From Rhodopirellula sp. (lineage in GTDB: Bacteria; Planctomycetota; Planctomycetia; Pirellulales; Thermoguttaceae), in contig JAAYEH010000269.1 in assembly GCA_012728855.1 (NCBI GenBank), positions 1 to 32,763 on the forward strand: a stretch of 32,763 nucleotides of DNA, read 5' to 3'. How positions within the stretch are numbered: position 1 is the first letter of the stretch; every line of letters starts with the position of its first letter. Both the position numbers and the translations under genes were made by a program. Shown here one piece after another: positions 1-7,832 of this stretch. The notes beneath the pieces were generated by a model that worked only from the letters and a program-made list of their open reading frames with translations, was not told the DNA's origin and did no database searches.

Positions 1-238
1 CCGTGAAGTCCACCGAAATGGTCGCCGATCAGGAACACCGGGTCTGCGGCGTGCTCTCACAGTCGCAAGGGTGGTCTGGACGAGGGGGGATTTAGAATCA
101 CAAGAAACATGGGATAATCATTTAGATTGCTTATCCTTCAGCGACTTCAGCCAAGGATACAGTCGCCCAGAAAACATGTCGAATTCGGTCGATCGTTTCT
201 CTCTCAGAAATGCACGCCGAAGCCTGGAGATCCGGGAA

Positions 239-1225
239 ATGGGAAACGAATTGACGCCGCAGGCGACGGAGCCGCACAGGGACTACAAACTGGACCTGGC
301 TTACTTTACGGAGGTTGGCCGTTGCCCACTCATGGTCCGGCGTGGGGCGCGAAGAGCGTTTGAGCTGTTTCTTCATCTCGCCCACCAGTTCTTTCACAAC
401 AACGGCCAACCCGTGTTGGTGGACCATACGGCCATGTGTCAAGCGTGCGGACTCAATCCCGAGGATCCTCACGCCCGATCGGCTATCTCACGACTACTGA
501 GGTCGTTGCAGCGGACTTTCCGGGTCATCGACTACGAACCCGTCCAGCGACGCCGCCCCGAGATCCGTCTGGCTCCGGCACAGCCCGATGCGAACGTTCT
601 GAATCCACGCCATTACATCTATTTTCAAGGCGGCTGGAGTGGGCCGCGCCGCGCAACCTTCAACACGCTGGGACCGCGTGCCTTCGCTACCGAGTACATG
701 TATTGGATCGCGGAGTACGAATCGGCCTTGGCGCGAATCAAGCACAACCGCCCTTATTGGTTCTTCCCCCTGGCGAAGATCTCGGAAGTGTACCACGTGT
801 CCACGGATTTTGCGGGCGCAGGCTTGCGGGGGTTAGTGGAACTGGGAGTGATGCGAGTGGTCTACGGGCAGTTCGGGCTGCAAGCACCCAACGACGAGTT
901 CGGTGCGGCCAATCGCTATTACTTCAAGGGCCTCGGCGAGTTCGTTCGTCGGCAGTGGGAACTCGAAAACCTCCAGGTGCAATACCAGAAGGAACTTGTG
1001 CTAGCCAGGATCTTGGCGACGAAGCTGACCAACGGTCAGACGGTCAAGAACGTCCGAGGGCTTTGCGAACTGCTGGCGGCCCATGGCGAGGCGTCCGTAC
1101 TCCAGGCAATCGAACAAGTTGCCACCCTGCCCACCCGCAGCCTGAAGCGGCGATTGGCCTATGTGACGGCGATCGTCAAGCACGCGGGCCAAGCCGCTGA
1201 CGGCTGTACCCCCCATTCAAGCTAG
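239..1225 (+). CDS. Hypothetical protein with two predicted winged-helix segments, possible replication initiator-like or DNA-binding protein of an integrated element
   Basis: I do not recognise a named family. The 328-residue protein is soluble and basic, with no signal peptide or membrane segment. Residues about 40-100 and 171-210 read like winged-helix DNA-binding units: helix-rich stretches, then a short hydrophobic strand pair, with a conserved-looking 'ARSAISRLLRSL' helix in the first. Two tandem winged helices are typical of RepA/Rep_3-type replication initiators, so that is one guess. The frame is open further upstream (GTG at 71, ATG at 176). I chose ATG 239 because GGAGA lies 8 bases before it. 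It is followed on the same strand by an unknown gene and a serine recombinase, which suggests a role in a mobile element. The gene is likely real; the function is inferred and weak. Confidence 0.6.
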   Translation: MGNELTPQATEPHRDYKLDLAYFTEVGRCPLMVRRGARRAFELFLHLAHQFFHNNGQPVLVDHTAMCQACGLNPEDPHARSAISRLLRSLQRTFRVIDYEPVQRRRPEIRLAPAQPDANVLNPRHYIYFQGGWSGPRRATFNTLGPRAFATEYMYWIAEYESALARIKHNRPYWFFPLAKISEVYHVSTDFAGAGLRGLVELGVMRVVYGQFGLQAPNDEFGAANRYYFKGLGEFVRRQWELENLQVQYQKELVLARILATKLTNGQTVKNVRGLCELLAAHGEASVLQAIEQVATLPTRSLKRRLAYVTAIVKHAGQAADGCTPHSS

Positions 1226-1252
1226 TCGCGGGCGTGGTGGTGCGTTGGGTGC

Positions 1253-1281
1253 TTGAAAAAAAGGCTGAATACCATTAATAT
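1253..1281 (+). promoter_or_regulatory. Candidate sigma-70 type promoter upstream of the 1390 gene and recombinase
   Basis: TTGAAA at 1253-1258 and TAATAT at 1276-1281 are separated by 17 bases, in an AT-rich patch that stands out in this GC-rich region. An overlapping TATAAT at 1281-1286 would be 22 bases from the same -35 and is less likely. It lies in the 164-bp gap before the gene at 1390 and could drive that gene plus the recombinase. Confidence 0.4.
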
Positions 1282-1389
1282 ATAATAGCTGGCCCGACCC
1301 GTTTCCTCCCCAATTCTGCCAACCAGTCACCGAACTCGCACTACAACAACAAGCCAGCCGCCGCGGCCACAGCAATCAAGAGTACCACC

Positions 1390-1890
1390 ATGCCCGTTCA
1401 AGTCCCTACCAGCCAGGGACCACTCGCGATTTCCGATCATCACGTGCAGGCCGTGGTCCGGCATGCCCACCGCCGAGCCGACTTGACAGCTGCCGCGCTG
1501 GATGCGATCGGCCTTCTTACCAAACGCCCCGCCGTCTTTCCCGCGGGTTTCTTGCTGGAATTCGGGGCGGTTGTGGAACTGGGCGTTTGGGAGCGGCAGG
1601 GCCTACGAGTCTTTCTGAATTCGGATCTCCCGACCTTTAGCGAGGCGGCGGACGAACTGCTGGCCCGTGTCGCCAAAGGATCCGCTGCCTTCGATGGCTC
1701 TGATGCCGCCCCGCTGTCCCGTCGCGTGTTTCAGGTCTGGATGGAGCGTTTTGCCTGGGAGGGGCCCGATATCTTGGACGCCGATTTCCTTGTTGGCGAT
1801 GTCGATGAGGACCAGTTCGCCCGAGTGCTGGCCGACTTCGTCTGGCAGCATCGGCACGAATTGTCCAGGCTGTTGAACAACCACCAGTGA
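1390..1890 (+). CDS. Hypothetical protein, co-transcribed with the serine recombinase
   Basis: A 166-residue soluble protein with no signal peptide, membrane segment or motif I can name. It is rich in hydrophobic helices and has an acidic C-terminal third (the 'DILDADFLVGDVDEDQF' segment). Its stop is 16 bases before the recombinase ATG, so the two genes probably form an operon behind the promoter candidate at 1253-1281. Small acidic proteins next to large serine recombinases can be recombination directionality factors or regulators, but nothing in the sequence shows this. No strong ribosome binding site precedes the ATG, although the start codon is the first good one after the intergenic gap. 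Confidence 0.6.
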   Translation: MPVQVPTSQGPLAISDHHVQAVVRHAHRRADLTAAALDAIGLLTKRPAVFPAGFLLEFGAVVELGVWERQGLRVFLNSDLPTFSEAADELLARVAKGSAAFDGSDAAPLSRRVFQVWMERFAWEGPDILDADFLVGDVDEDQFARVLADFVWQHRHELSRLLNNHQ

Positions 1891-1906
1891 GCTTAAGAGA
1901 GACCCG

Positions 1907-3946
1907 ATGAGTCATCCAACCAGAGATCGAGCCGTCTTCCACCACCGCGACTCCGGCGGCAGGGCCGAAATGACGCCCGGTCAATACGTGGAATGGGCTC
2001 AACGAAAAGCCCAGGAGTTGAATCTATCGTTCGATGGTACACCCCAACGGATTGAGGCCATGATCCGCGAGGGCCGATCGGTCGATGGGGATCTCTTCGT
2101 CGATTACGACGTCAAAGGCAGCCAACTCTCGCGAACTGGACTCAATGCACTGATCCACGAATCTGTTAACGATCCCCGGGTTGCGGCAGTTCTGATACCC
2201 CGACGCGACCGGCTCGCCAGACCGGACGATCCCCTGGACGGCATCAAGTTGGAAAACGCCTTTCAGTTTGCGGGCAAGGCGGTCGTTTACATGGATCGGA
2301 CGCTGCCGCCCTTGAAAAAAGGCAAGAAGGCTGATATTGCCCAACTGATCACGGCGCTGGTGGACTTCGACCGGGCGGAGAAGGACCGCCGTGACCTGGC
2401 CCAAAAAATCCTTTACGCCCAACTTCGACTCGCCAAACTCGGGTTCTCCACAGGAGGCAGACCGCCCTACGGATTCCGCCGCTGGTTGGTCAAAGACGAC
2501 GGCACGCAGGTCCGCCAGCTGGCGGCGGGTGAACGGGTACGGATGGCCGGCCATCACGTAGTCTGGCTGCCCACAGCCGAGTCAGAACTGAAGGTCATTC
2601 GGCGAATCTTGGCGATGCTGGAGACCATGCCCGCCTCGCAGGTCGCTGCGCGGCTGACTGCCGAAGGCGTCCCCTCGCCCGATGCCGGTCGATGGCGCAA
2701 GGACCGCGGTGTCAAGCATGCCGTCAGCGGAGTGTGGCACCAGACGACCGTGATCCACATCGCCCGCAACAGTCTGCTTGTGGCGGTCACCACCTTTGGC
2801 CTTCGCTCGATGGGGGACAAGTTCCGCTGCTCCCCGGAAGGACCGCGAGAACTGGAAGACGCGGACTTTCGGGAAGACGCCAAACCCAAGATCATCCGCA
2901 ATCCCGAGAGCCAGCGGATCACGGCGCCCGCCCGGTTCGAGCCTCTGGTGGACGTAGATCGCCACCAGCGCTTGCTTGCCACGCTGGATGCCCGTGGCGG
3001 TGTGCAACGCGGCAAGCCCCGCGCCCACGACCCGGCCAAGAACCCTCTAGGCGGCCGGATTTTTGATCTCGGTTGTTCCTGGCCGATGTACCGCACGCCG
3101 TACGGCAAGACGACATTCCGCTACAAGTGTGGCTATTACCTTCAGTCCCATGGGGCAAAATGTTCGCATAACACTGTCGATGGCCCCACGGCAACCAGAT
3201 TCATGCTGAGCTGTCTACGGCAACGGTTGCTTTCTCCCACGCTCCTGCCCAACGTGGAGCGGCGGCTCCGTGAGTTGGCTGCCCAGGTGACAGACCAGAA
3301 CCAAGGCGATCATCAACTGGGCGGATTGCAGAGCGAGTTGGCCCAAGTACAGTCACAATTGAGGACGGTTTCCGGCAACATGGCTCTCGCCAAGACGCCT
3401 GAGCAGTTCGAGGCCATCTCCGGCACGTTCGACCAGTTGAAGGCCCATGAGGAGAACTTGCAGGGACGGATCAGGGAAGCGGAGCCCAAAACAGCGGCGG
3501 CGGACATAGAGGCGGAGATCGCGGTGGCCACGGACGTGATCCACCGATTGGCAGACTTGGTGGCGGCTGGCAGCGGCTTGGACCTCGCCGCAGAAGCATT
3601 CCGGCTCACCAACGCCCGATTGTTCCTTCGCTTTCAGCCTGTACAGACCGAGAAGCGGCTGCTGAATAAACTGGCCGGGGGCGTGGTTGTGTTCGGGGCC
3701 GCCCCCAATCCGATCGAAGTCTACCGCGGTCAAACTGGGCGTCGAGCCCTCAACCACAGCGGCCCGACTAGCCTAACAGCCGCCGAGACGGGTACGCTAT
3801 GCGTTCCCCCAGAAAATACTACTAATTCCGGCGTGGAAGGTAACTCGTTAAGAAATGTAAATCGGGGCGACTGGATTCGAACCAGCGACCTCTTGGTCCC
3901 GAACCAAGCGCTCTACCAGGCTGAGCCACTCCCCGACAGGAAGTGA
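1907..3946 (+). CDS. Large serine recombinase (site-specific integrase/resolvase family), C-terminus running through a tRNA gene
   Basis: A 679-residue large serine recombinase that cuts and rejoins DNA through a covalent phosphoserine link. Residues 11-16 (FHHRDS) give the catalytic serine as S16. R76 and the RRDRLAR stretch at 99-105 match the conserved active-site arginines. GGRPPYGF at 183-190 marks the start of the 'recombinase' domain. A zinc-ribbon-like segment has C390, C408 and C419, but the usual first cysteine is D387. Residues about 440-495 look like the coiled coil of large serine integrases. AAGAGAGA precedes ATG 1907. The last 28 or so residues (652-679) are the antisense translation of the tRNA-Pro gene, so the true functional C-terminus probably lies before them. 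The placement suggests an integrase at the edge of its element. Confidence 0.9.
   Translation: MSHPTRDRAVFHHRDSGGRAEMTPGQYVEWAQRKAQELNLSFDGTPQRIEAMIREGRSVDGDLFVDYDVKGSQLSRTGLNALIHESVNDPRVAAVLIPRRDRLARPDDPLDGIKLENAFQFAGKAVVYMDRTLPPLKKGKKADIAQLITALVDFDRAEKDRRDLAQKILYAQLRLAKLGFSTGGRPPYGFRRWLVKDDGTQVRQLAAGERVRMAGHHVVWLPTAESELKVIRRILAMLETMPASQVAARLTAEGVPSPDAGRWRKDRGVKHAVSGVWHQTTVIHIARNSLLVAVTTFGLRSMGDKFRCSPEGPRELEDADFREDAKPKIIRNPESQRITAPARFEPLVDVDRHQRLLATLDARGGVQRGKPRAHDPAKNPLGGRIFDLGCSWPMYRTPYGKTTFRYKCGYYLQSHGAKCSHNTVDGPTATRFMLSCLRQRLLSPTLLPNVERRLRELAAQVTDQNQGDHQLGGLQSELAQVQSQLRTVSGNMALAKTPEQFEAISGTFDQLKAHEENLQGRIREAEPKTAAADIEAEIAVATDVIHRLADLVAAGSGLDLAAEAFRLTNARLFLRFQPVQTEKRLLNKLAGGVVVFGAAPNPIEVYRGQTGRRALNHSGPTSLTAAETGTLCVPPENTTNSGVEGNSLRNVNRGDWIRTSDLLVPNQALYQAEPLPDRK
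3862..3935 (-). tRNA. tRNA-Pro (anticodon CGG)
   Basis: Read on the minus strand, the segment folds into a full cloverleaf: acceptor 5' strand CGGGGAG, D arm GCTC/GAGC, anticodon stem CTTGG/CCAAG around loop TTCGGGA (anticodon CGG, reading CCG), T arm GCTGG/CCAGT with loop TTCGAAT, and A73. CCA is not encoded. The acceptor stem has one non-Watson-Crick position: A6 (base 3930) faces G67 (base 3868). The 3' half faces the serine recombinase gene, which overlaps the entire tRNA on the opposite strand. This fits an attachment site inside the tRNA 3' end. Confidence 0.93.
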
Positions 3947-4071
3947 AGGCATACCGACGCTGCCACGGATCGGCAACTAGCCGACCACACCAGATCTATT
4001 AGCATACAAACCCCCACGGGAATCGTCAACAGCACACAGTCTTGCCCGCAATGGGGGGGCAGGCGTTTGCC

Positions 4072-5868
4072 TTAGACCTCCATTTCGCAAAACGCCTTGG
4101 CGCCCATCCGCATCGGAACCCACGTGGCAACCGCTCCCAGCACGATGCTGCCGACCGCGCCGGCAAAGAACCAGGTTCGTATCCAATAGGAAACGTCGTG
4201 CCGGCCGGAAAGCCACTCGGCCGCACTGTGGTAGCGGTTATCGAGGTAGAAATGGGCGGGCAGCGCGGTCAGCAGCACCACGACCACGATATAGAGGGTG
4301 CTCAGCACGAGATTCAGTGTGCCGCCGAAGCCCGCGGCGATCTTTGCGGGCGATTGCTCGTGGAAGCTCGGCATGCGGGCACCCATGCCCACGGCAATTC
4401 CCGACAGCCCGAAGCAAAGGACAACGCACGTCAACTGATGGCTGAAGAGGATCAGCGGCGACACTCGCAGCATCGCATCGCTGAGCAGAATCAAGCCGCA
4501 GCAGGGGACGATCGATCCGGCGACGGCAAAGACCAGTTTGGTCCATAAGATCGTTTCGCGCCGGATCGGGAGCAAACCGAGCACCCAGAATCGGCGGCCT
4601 TCCAGGCTGATCATCGGAAAAATAAAGCGCGTGGTGAACGTCGATAACAGCAGTCCGACCACAGATACGTTGAGGAAACTGACCAGGTTGACCCATCCCA
4701 CGTGATACATGTCGTAGCTAAATCGCCGCACATTGAGGAAGTAGAGCGCCAGCAGGCTGAAGAAAATGAGGAATTGGGACCACTGCATCGGATCGCGGCG
4801 AAAAAGGCGGAGATCCTTGACGATCAGCAGACGCCAATGCCGTGGCAGCAAGCCGGCGATTCGATCGACAACCGCGTCGATCGCGGCGGCGCGGATCCGC
4901 CGTCGCGGCCCGGGTCTGCCGTACAGTGCATGATACCCTTTACGGTAAATCCCGCCGGCGGTCGTCACCGCCAGAAGCCGGAAAAACAACGCGTTGGAGA
5001 TCATTAGCGCAAGAAAGAGAACACTCTCGGAAGGAACACGCGAGGCCGCTTCGAGCAATCCCGCGCTGAGCCACCAACTGGGCAGGAGCCGGTGTTCGGT
5101 CAGACGCATTCTGCCCAGCATTTCCTGGAACCAGTCGGGCGTGAGCAGGTCGCTCTCCTGGCCGGTTGCCAAAGACCAGCCCAGCCAAGCCAGTCCGGCA
5201 AGGGCCGCCAGGGCAAGAAACAAGGTAAGGCCGAACCGACCCCGCGGCAGCCAGCACACGATCACCATCGAGAGAATGGCGCCCGCGCCGGACGGTATGT
5301 AGATAAATGCCACCAGAAAAGGGGGCAGTATGGCGTAGTAGTACCAAGGTGCTCCGGCCGTCAGTCCGTAGGCCAGCAACATCGGGCTTCCCAAGAGCAG
5401 GAATGCCCAACTGCTCATCAAGATCGCTTCCTGAAACTTCTGGAGGAAGACGCGTTCGGCGCGGGCGGGCAGCGAGAGCAGAAACGGCACGTCGCGACCA
5501 CGGAAAAGCGAGCTGTAGAGGATGACGCCGGAGGAAAACACCAGCATCACCATCAAGGCAACGAAGAACATGCCAAACACGGCCTGAACCGTGCGATCGT
5601 GCAAATCCGGCGAGACAATGGCCCCTTTGATGAACTCGAACCCGTCGACGAACAGCAAGAACAGCGCCAGCCAGAGCAGGCCGCTGAGCACAAGAACCAG
5701 CCCAAGACGCAGACGCGCCGTGGAGAGCGTCTGGCGGACCATGTTCCTGACAAGGTGCATCCGCAGTCGCCAAAACGCCTTGCCCTCCAACTCCGGGGAG
5801 AGGAGGCTTGCGGGCTGGGAGGCGATGCCGCAACCTGGGACGACGGAGGCAATAGATGAATCGGTCAC
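4072..5868 (-). CDS. ABC-2 type exporter permease
   Basis: A 598-residue polytopic membrane protein with many hydrophobic segments in two blocks separated by a cytoplasmic loop. The second half begins after the basic segment RIRAAAIDAVVDRIAG (about residue 330), followed by KDLRLFRRDP, a feature of ABC exporter permeases. It is probably the membrane part of an export ABC transporter with the ATPase encoded just upstream, whose stop is only 6 bases away. The first codon is GTG at 5868 with no obvious ribosome binding site, so translational coupling is likely; ATG 5760 (residue 37) is an alternative start. The substrate cannot be told from sequence. Downstream on the same strand lies tRNA-Pro. 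Confidence 0.85.
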   Translation of the reverse strand: MTDSSIASVVPGCGIASQPASLLSPELEGKAFWRLRMHLVRNMVRQTLSTARLRLGLVLVLSGLLWLALFLLFVDGFEFIKGAIVSPDLHDRTVQAVFGMFFVALMVMLVFSSGVILYSSLFRGRDVPFLLSLPARAERVFLQKFQEAILMSSWAFLLLGSPMLLAYGLTAGAPWYYYAILPPFLVAFIYIPSGAGAILSMVIVCWLPRGRFGLTLFLALAALAGLAWLGWSLATGQESDLLTPDWFQEMLGRMRLTEHRLLPSWWLSAGLLEAASRVPSESVLFLALMISNALFFRLLAVTTAGGIYRKGYHALYGRPGPRRRIRAAAIDAVVDRIAGLLPRHWRLLIVKDLRLFRRDPMQWSQFLIFFSLLALYFLNVRRFSYDMYHVGWVNLVSFLNVSVVGLLLSTFTTRFIFPMISLEGRRFWVLGLLPIRRETILWTKLVFAVAGSIVPCCGLILLSDAMLRVSPLILFSHQLTCVVLCFGLSGIAVGMGARMPSFHEQSPAKIAAGFGGTLNLVLSTLYIVVVVLLTALPAHFYLDNRYHSAAEWLSGRHDVSYWIRTWFFAGAVGSIVLGAVATWVPMRMGAKAFCEMEV

Positions 5869-5874
5869 AATGAT

Positions 5875-6651
5875 TCAGGATGAGGGGGTTCCGGTAGGCG
5901 CGGTCGGCCGTTGCCCGGCGTCTCCGTTGCCACCAGCCGTGAGTTCGAGGAAGAGGTGCTCCAACGAGGTTTGGTGCATGGACAGCTCCTGCTGGAGCCG
6001 CTCCTTGGTGCCCAGGAAGATCAGCCGTCCGTGATCGATCACCCCGATCCGGTCGGCGATCTCCTCGGCCACGGCCAGCGTGTGCGTCGACATGAGCACG
6101 GCTGCGCCGGCGCGGGCTTTCTGTCGCAGCAGATCCTTGACGAGACGGACGGACTTCGGATCCAACCCCACCATCGGCTCGTCGACCACTAGGGCCGGTG
6201 GATCGTGCAGCAAGGCCGAAGCGAACACTACCCGTTGCCTCATGCCGTGCGAGTAGGTTTCGGTCAGGTCGTCGAGGAAGGTCTCCAGCGAGAACTGTTC
6301 GCGCTGTAGCGCGATGCTGCGGGCGGCCTGTTGCGGCGTCATCCCACGCATTTCAGCCACGAACTGGAGGAATTCGCGGCCGGAGAGCTTGTCGTAAAGG
6401 AATGCCTCGTCGGGGACATAGCCGATCAGCGACACGGCCTCGCGAGGTCTTAGCACGACGTCGTTCCCGCCCACTCGCACGGCGCCAACGTTGGGACGCA
6501 GCAGCCCGACGAGCATCTTGATCGTCGTTGTCTTTCCCGCCCCGTTGGGCCCGAGAAAAGCGAACAGTTCACCGGCCGGTATCGAGAGATCGAGATCGCT
6601 GACCGCCACCTTCTTGCCGTACGACTTGCCGACTCTTTCAAATTGAATCAT
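5875..6651 (-). CDS. ABC transporter ATP-binding protein
   Basis: A 258-residue nucleotide-binding subunit of the DrrA/CcmA-type export family. Walker A is GPNGAGKT at 34-41, the signature is the variant YSHGMRQR at 133-140, Walker B is ALVVDE at 153-158 and the switch histidine is H190. It should power the permease encoded 6 bases downstream. The start is taken as ATG 6651, with AGG five bases before it; GTG 6657 is two codons upstream and also possible. The upstream gene ends at 6664, so all three genes form one tight operon. Confidence 0.93.
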   Translation of the reverse strand: MIQFERVGKSYGKKVAVSDLDLSIPAGELFAFLGPNGAGKTTTIKMLVGLLRPNVGAVRVGGNDVVLRPREAVSLIGYVPDEAFLYDKLSGREFLQFVAEMRGMTPQQAARSIALQREQFSLETFLDDLTETYSHGMRQRVVFASALLHDPPALVVDEPMVGLDPKSVRLVKDLLRQKARAGAAVLMSTHTLAVAEEIADRIGVIDHGRLIFLGTKERLQQELSMHQTSLEHLFLELTAGGNGDAGQRPTAPTGTPSS

Positions 6652-6663
6652 GGCCACCTGCGT

Positions 6664-7551
6664 CTACTTCTCGGCGAATTCATCGGCCAAAGCCCGGGCG
6701 CTCTCGTCCGGCAGCCGTGTGAAGGTGAGCGTGGAATTGAAGAGCATGGCCTGCTGCCGTAGCACGACACCGTCGGGCCGTACCCAAACTCGGCCGCGAA
6801 CCGCACCGGCGTTGCGGCCGCCGGCGCCAGGATCCGTGCGATAAACGACGAGCCAGGCGTCGACCGTCTCGGCTGCCCAGACCATCGGCTCGCTTCCTTC
6901 CACGGCGACTTGCAGCACTTCCAGCGGACGCTCCGGGGGATGGAAGGGGCTGTAGAGTTCCACGGTCCACTTCTGTCCCTCGCGCAGGCCTGGCAGGTGC
7001 GTTTGAGGTGACAGCCCGTCGCTCAGCATCGACTTGGGCGGAACCGGCATCTCCTTCTCGTAATTGAAATCGCCGGCACGCACCGTCAGTGACAGCTTGC
7101 CGTTGTCGATCGTTCCCCGGACCTTAATCAGACTCTCCACTCCATCCATTCCGAGCGACGATTCGAACCGCGAAAGGCGGCCGAACGGATCGAACACCAA
7201 CTCGCCGAGTACGTCAACGGCCAACGCGACACGGTGACCTCGGGCAGGCGCGGTAAACCAGGGAAGCTTGGCAATGTCCTCCATGGGGATGTCGTCGAAG
7301 TGAACCCGGCTGCGGAGTTCCGTCAGCCGGTGCGGCAAAGGTAAGGTGGTGTTCAGAGCCCAGCCGATCGGGCGGTCGTTCCAGGCCATTGCCCAGGCAA
7401 CCGGAGGATCTTCCCGTCGAGCTTCAATGATCGCCGGGTAGCTCGGTGGCTCCCCAACCAGGATCGCCGGAACGACTTTCGTACTGACCAGCCACCCCAT
7501 TGTGGTTAACCACAGCGCAACGACAGCAATGCTGAACCATCGACTCGACAT
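6664..7551 (-). CDS. Hypothetical membrane-anchored protein, first gene of the ABC operon
   Basis: A 295-residue protein with one N-terminal membrane segment (about residues 7-27) and a soluble remainder, presumably outside the cytoplasmic membrane. I do not recognise the family. It shows alternating short strands and no catalytic motif. The start ATG 7551 puts the membrane helix right at the N-terminus. ATG 7602 would add 17 residues, and the frame stays open further up but crosses a palindromic repeat, which argues against an earlier start. Its stop sits a few bases before the ATPase start, so it is probably an accessory or substrate-handling partner of the ABC exporter. Confidence 0.75.
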   Translation of the reverse strand: MSSRWFSIAVVALWLTTMGWLVSTKVVPAILVGEPPSYPAIIEARREDPPVAWAMAWNDRPIGWALNTTLPLPHRLTELRSRVHFDDIPMEDIAKLPWFTAPARGHRVALAVDVLGELVFDPFGRLSRFESSLGMDGVESLIKVRGTIDNGKLSLTVRAGDFNYEKEMPVPPKSMLSDGLSPQTHLPGLREGQKWTVELYSPFHPPERPLEVLQVAVEGSEPMVWAAETVDAWLVVYRTDPGAGGRNAGAVRGRVWVRPDGVVLRQQAMLFNSTLTFTRLPDESARALADEFAEK

Positions 7552-7626
7552 TTCTCGCGTGCTCGTCCCGCTCTGATCCTGTTGGTTTCCCTCGAACGAC
7601 ATTCTAACCGCGACGCGCGACACAAA

Positions 7627-7688
7627 GTAGATCCCGCTTGCCGAGCGGGACTCTGCCCCTAAGGTTCCGCTCGGCAAGCGGAACCTAC
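7627..7688. repeat. BIME-like pair of inverted palindromes with GTAG feet
   Basis: Two 25-base arms (7627-7651 and 7664-7688) are inverted copies of each other with three differences. Each begins with GTAG at its outer edge. Each arm is itself a palindrome: TCCCGCT/AGCGGGA around TGCCG at 7632-7650, and GGTTCCGCT/AGCGGAACC around CGGCA at 7663-7685. Paired short palindromes with a GTAG tetranucleotide at the foot are the layout of REP/BIME elements mobilised by RAYT transposases. The pair sits in the divergent gap between the ABC operon and the cyclophilin gene. Confidence 0.75.
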
Positions 7689-7832
7689 CAAGTGCCCACC
7701 TCGGAACCATGCCCGATTTTTCGAGTTGCCGCGAAACCGAGGTTGCAGCAAACCGGGATTCGGTAGATGATAGTCGGCCTATACGGCGGGGCGTGAGAAC
7801 GATAGTTTCCCCCAGCAAGGAGGCTGAAGGAG

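Noticed and set aside
1..95. C-terminal end of an upstream gene in the third frame, with stop at 93-95
   Set aside because: Only 30 codons are visible and nothing in them is recognisable.
71..238. Earlier starts for the first gene (GTG 71, ATG 176)
   Set aside because: No ribosome binding site of similar quality, and the extra residues have a less protein-like composition than the part after ATG 239.
3862..3946. Conserved C-terminal domain of the recombinase
   Set aside because: The residues encoded here are the antisense translation of tRNA-Pro; similar tails in databases come from other tRNA genes and not from a protein domain.
5092..5859. A 255-codon plus-strand frame
   Set aside because: It is antisense to the ABC permease and is rich in Gln, His and Arg, typical of the reverse of a membrane protein gene.
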